From Burkholderiales bacterium (GTDB lineage: Bacteria; Pseudomonadota; Gammaproteobacteria; Burkholderiales; JAEUOS01): DNA of 8,926 bases. The stretch covers positions 1 through 8,926 of the forward strand of contig CANGUJ010000134.1 in assembly GCA_947456845.1 (NCBI GenBank), written 5' to 3'. A program made the position numbers and the translations under genes. Positions 7,618-8,926 of the stretch are shown one piece after another; position 1 is the first letter of the stretch; the number at the start of each line of letters is the position of its first letter. The notes beneath the pieces are model-generated. The model did not search any database. It was not told where the DNA came from and worked only from the letters and a program-made list of their open reading frames with translations.

Positions 7618-8433
7618 ATGGCCTACGCCCTGCGCGACGGCGCGCGCATCTACTGGACCGCCCTCGGCAAGGGGGACCCGCTGGTGCTCATCATGGGCCT
7701 GGGCTGCAGTTCGGCGATGTGGTTCCGGATGGCGCCGCTGCTGGCGCGGCGCCACCGGGTGATCCTGCTCGACAACCGCGGCGCGGGGCGCACCGAGAAG
7801 TCCCATTTCATCGTGCACAGCGTGGCCGCCATGGCCGAGGACGTCGGCGCGGTGCTTGACGCCGCCGGCGTGGAGAGCGCCCATGTGGCGGGGTTCTCCA
7901 TGGGCGGCATGATCGCCCAGCAGTTCGCGCTCATGCACCCGCGGCGGGTCCGCTCGCTGGCGCTGCTGGCGACCCACTGCGGCCGGCCGTTCGCGGTCAT
8001 GGCCGAGGACGACGTGGTGCGCCTCTTGCTCGCCAAGGGCGATTTGACGGCCGAGCAGGCGCTCGAGGCCATGCGCCCCTTCACCTACGCGGCGCGCACC
8101 CCGCAGAGCCTGATCGAGGAAGACAGCCTGGTACGCCTGGCGCATTATCCCGACCGGCGCAACTACCAGGCGCAGCTGTTCGGCATCATGGCCTGGACTT
8201 CCTGGCACGCGCTGCCGGCCCTGGCCTGCCCGGCGCTGGTGCTGCACGGTCTGGAGGACCGGCTGATCCCGCCCGAGAACGCGCGCCTGCTGGCGCAGCG
8301 CATCCCGCAGGCCCGGCTGGTGGAACTCGATCACGCCAGCCACTGGCTCATGACCGACCAGCTCGAGCGCAGCCTCGGGGCGTTGTTCGATTTTCTCGCG
8401 CCGTTCAGGCGTTCGCGTGCTGCGCGCGGGTGA
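7618..8433 (+). CDS. Alpha/beta hydrolase (lactonase/esterase-like)
   Basis: 271 residues from ATG 7618, a typical length for the AB_hydrolase_1 family. Visible features are an oxyanion-strand segment LVLIMGLGCSSAMW (22-35), DNRGAGRT (52-59), the nucleophile elbow GFSMGG with S94, an acid candidate D214 in HGLEDRLIP, and catalytic H242 in DHASHWLM. No signal peptide or membrane segment is present, so the protein is probably cytoplasmic. The start has no convincing Shine-Dalgarno and lies 8 bp after the stop of the dehydrogenase remnant, suggesting translational coupling in an originally intact operon. Its frame stays open far upstream, but those codons overlap the remnant out of frame and are not part of the protein. 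3-oxoadipate enol-lactonase-like proteins look similar. A putative lactone hydrolase has been reported in other box clusters as I recall, but substrate cannot be inferred here. Confidence 0.85.
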   Translation: MAYALRDGARIYWTALGKGDPLVLIMGLGCSSAMWFRMAPLLARRHRVILLDNRGAGRTEKSHFIVHSVAAMAEDVGAVLDAAGVESAHVAGFSMGGMIAQQFALMHPRRVRSLALLATHCGRPFAVMAEDDVVRLLLAKGDLTAEQALEAMRPFTYAARTPQSLIEEDSLVRLAHYPDRRNYQAQLFGIMAWTSWHALPALACPALVLHGLEDRLIPPENARLLAQRIPQARLVELDHASHWLMTDQLERSLGALFDFLAPFRRSRAARG

Positions 8434-8449
8434 GCGGGCCTGGCCGCCC

Positions 8450-8478
8450 CGGGGCCCGCCCGCTGCCGGCGGGCCCCG
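8450..8478. repeat. GC-rich perfect hairpin downstream of the hydrolase gene
   Basis: CGGGGCCCGCC (8450-8460) and GGCGGGCCCCG (8468-8478) are exact reverse complements with a 7-base loop, starting 17 bases after the hydrolase stop. The stem is strong, but no T-tract follows, so intrinsic termination is uncertain. It may separate the hydrolase transcript from the downstream Rid gene, pause polymerase, or protect the 3' end. Confidence 0.5.
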
Positions 8479-8488
8479 CCGATGGCGC

Positions 8489-8494
8489 TATCAT
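8489..8494 (+). promoter_or_regulatory. Possible -10 element for the Rid-family gene
   Basis: TATCAT lies 33 bases before the GTG start, just after the GC-rich hairpin. The region 17 bases upstream (in the hairpin stem) has no recognisable -35 hexamer, so this is a weak suggestion based on one hexamer in a short intergenic gap. Confidence 0.25.
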
Positions 8495-8527
8495 CGGGCT
8501 CCCCAACTTCGAACCAAGGAGCCCGCC

Positions 8528-8926
8528 GTGCCCGCCCAAGCCCACAATCCGCCCGGCCTGTCGATGCCGGCCGGCTACTCGCATATCACCATCGTTCCCG
8601 CCGGTCGGCAGGTGCATGTGTCCGGGCAGGTCGCCCTCGACGCGGCGCGCGAAATCGTCGGGCGCGGCGACCTGGCCGCGCAGGCCGAGCAGGTGTACGA
8701 CAACATCGAGGCGGCGCTCGCCGGCGCCGGCGCCCGGCTGACCGACGTCTTCAAGGTGGTGACCTATGTGGTCGACCTGACACCGGAGAAGGCGGCCGTG
8801 GTGCGGGCCGTGCGCAATCGCCGCCTTGGCGCGGGCCCCTATCCGGCCGCCACCATGGTGGGCGTCACCGGCCTGGTGGACCCGGCATTCCTGATCGAAG
8901 TGGAAGTCATCGCCACGCTCGATTAG
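8528..8926 (+). CDS. Rid/YjgF/UK114 family protein lacking the RidA catalytic arginine
   Basis: 132 residues, the usual Rid length. The start is GTG 8528, chosen because AAGGAG (8516-8521) lies six bases upstream; an open frame extends upstream to about 8417 but crosses the hairpin and hydrolase end. Family features are HVSGQVALD (30-38), an internal QAEQVYDNIEAAL helix (53-65), the TDVFKVVTYVVDL strand (72-84) and a C-terminal LIEVEVIAT segment. RidA proteins hydrolyse reactive enamine/imine intermediates using an arginine in a PxR[ST] context before VEIE. Here the equivalent segment reads YPAATMVG (105-112) with alanine at 108, so classical 2-aminoacrylate deaminase activity is unlikely, although E124 is kept. 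This places it among the arginine-less Rid subfamilies, whose roles are mostly unknown and which often sit in catabolic operons. The TAG stop is the last codon of the window. Confidence 0.88.
   Translation: MPAQAHNPPGLSMPAGYSHITIVPAGRQVHVSGQVALDAAREIVGRGDLAAQAEQVYDNIEAALAGAGARLTDVFKVVTYVVDLTPEKAAVVRAVRNRRLGAGPYPAATMVGVTGLVDPAFLIEVEVIATLD

Overview
The window carries most of a box gene cluster, the aerobic benzoyl-CoA epoxidation pathway of benzoate degradation. It resembles the clusters known from Azoarcus, Aromatoleum and Thauera (Betaproteobacteria, Rhodocyclales). Two things support this: clear matches to remembered BoxA, BoxB, BoxC, BoxR and benzoate-CoA ligase sequences, and high-GC coding DNA with strong third-position GC bias broken only by short AT-rich promoter islands. 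No rRNA, tRNA, IS element or CRISPR array was seen.

Minus strand, read right to left: boxR (4518-3619, benzoyl-CoA-responsive HTH/shikimate-kinase-like regulator), boxC (3392-1734, ring-opening dihydrolase), boxB (1664-240, diiron benzoyl-CoA 2,3-epoxidase) and the first 48 codons of boxA (146 to beyond base 1, reductase partner of BoxB). boxC-boxB-boxA form one operon behind a near-consensus sigma-70 promoter at 3515-3487.

Plus strand, diverging from boxR: a small cupin-type DUF4863 protein (4785-5255) and benzoate-CoA ligase bclA (5292-6875), behind a second near-consensus promoter at 4617-4645. After bclA come an N-terminally truncated alcohol dehydrogenase remnant (about 7016-7609), an alpha/beta hydrolase (7618-8433) and a Rid/YjgF-family protein (8528-8926, complete, ending at the window edge).

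Working model: BclA makes benzoyl-CoA, BoxA/BoxB epoxidise it with O2 and reducing power, and BoxC opens the ring to 3,4-dehydroadipyl-CoA semialdehyde plus formate. BoxR should sense benzoyl-CoA. The clearest unexplained signal is regulatory. A 20-base module, a GCAAT-N2-ATTGC palindrome fused directly to TTGACA, occurs with one mismatch at both promoters in the same orientation relative to transcription. The box promoter carries two further, helically spaced copies. I infer these to be BoxR operators tying benzoate activation and ring cleavage to one signal. The pathway itself is known; the less understood parts are the cupin in the activation operon, the broken dehydrogenase, the hydrolase, and a Rid protein lacking the usual catalytic arginine.
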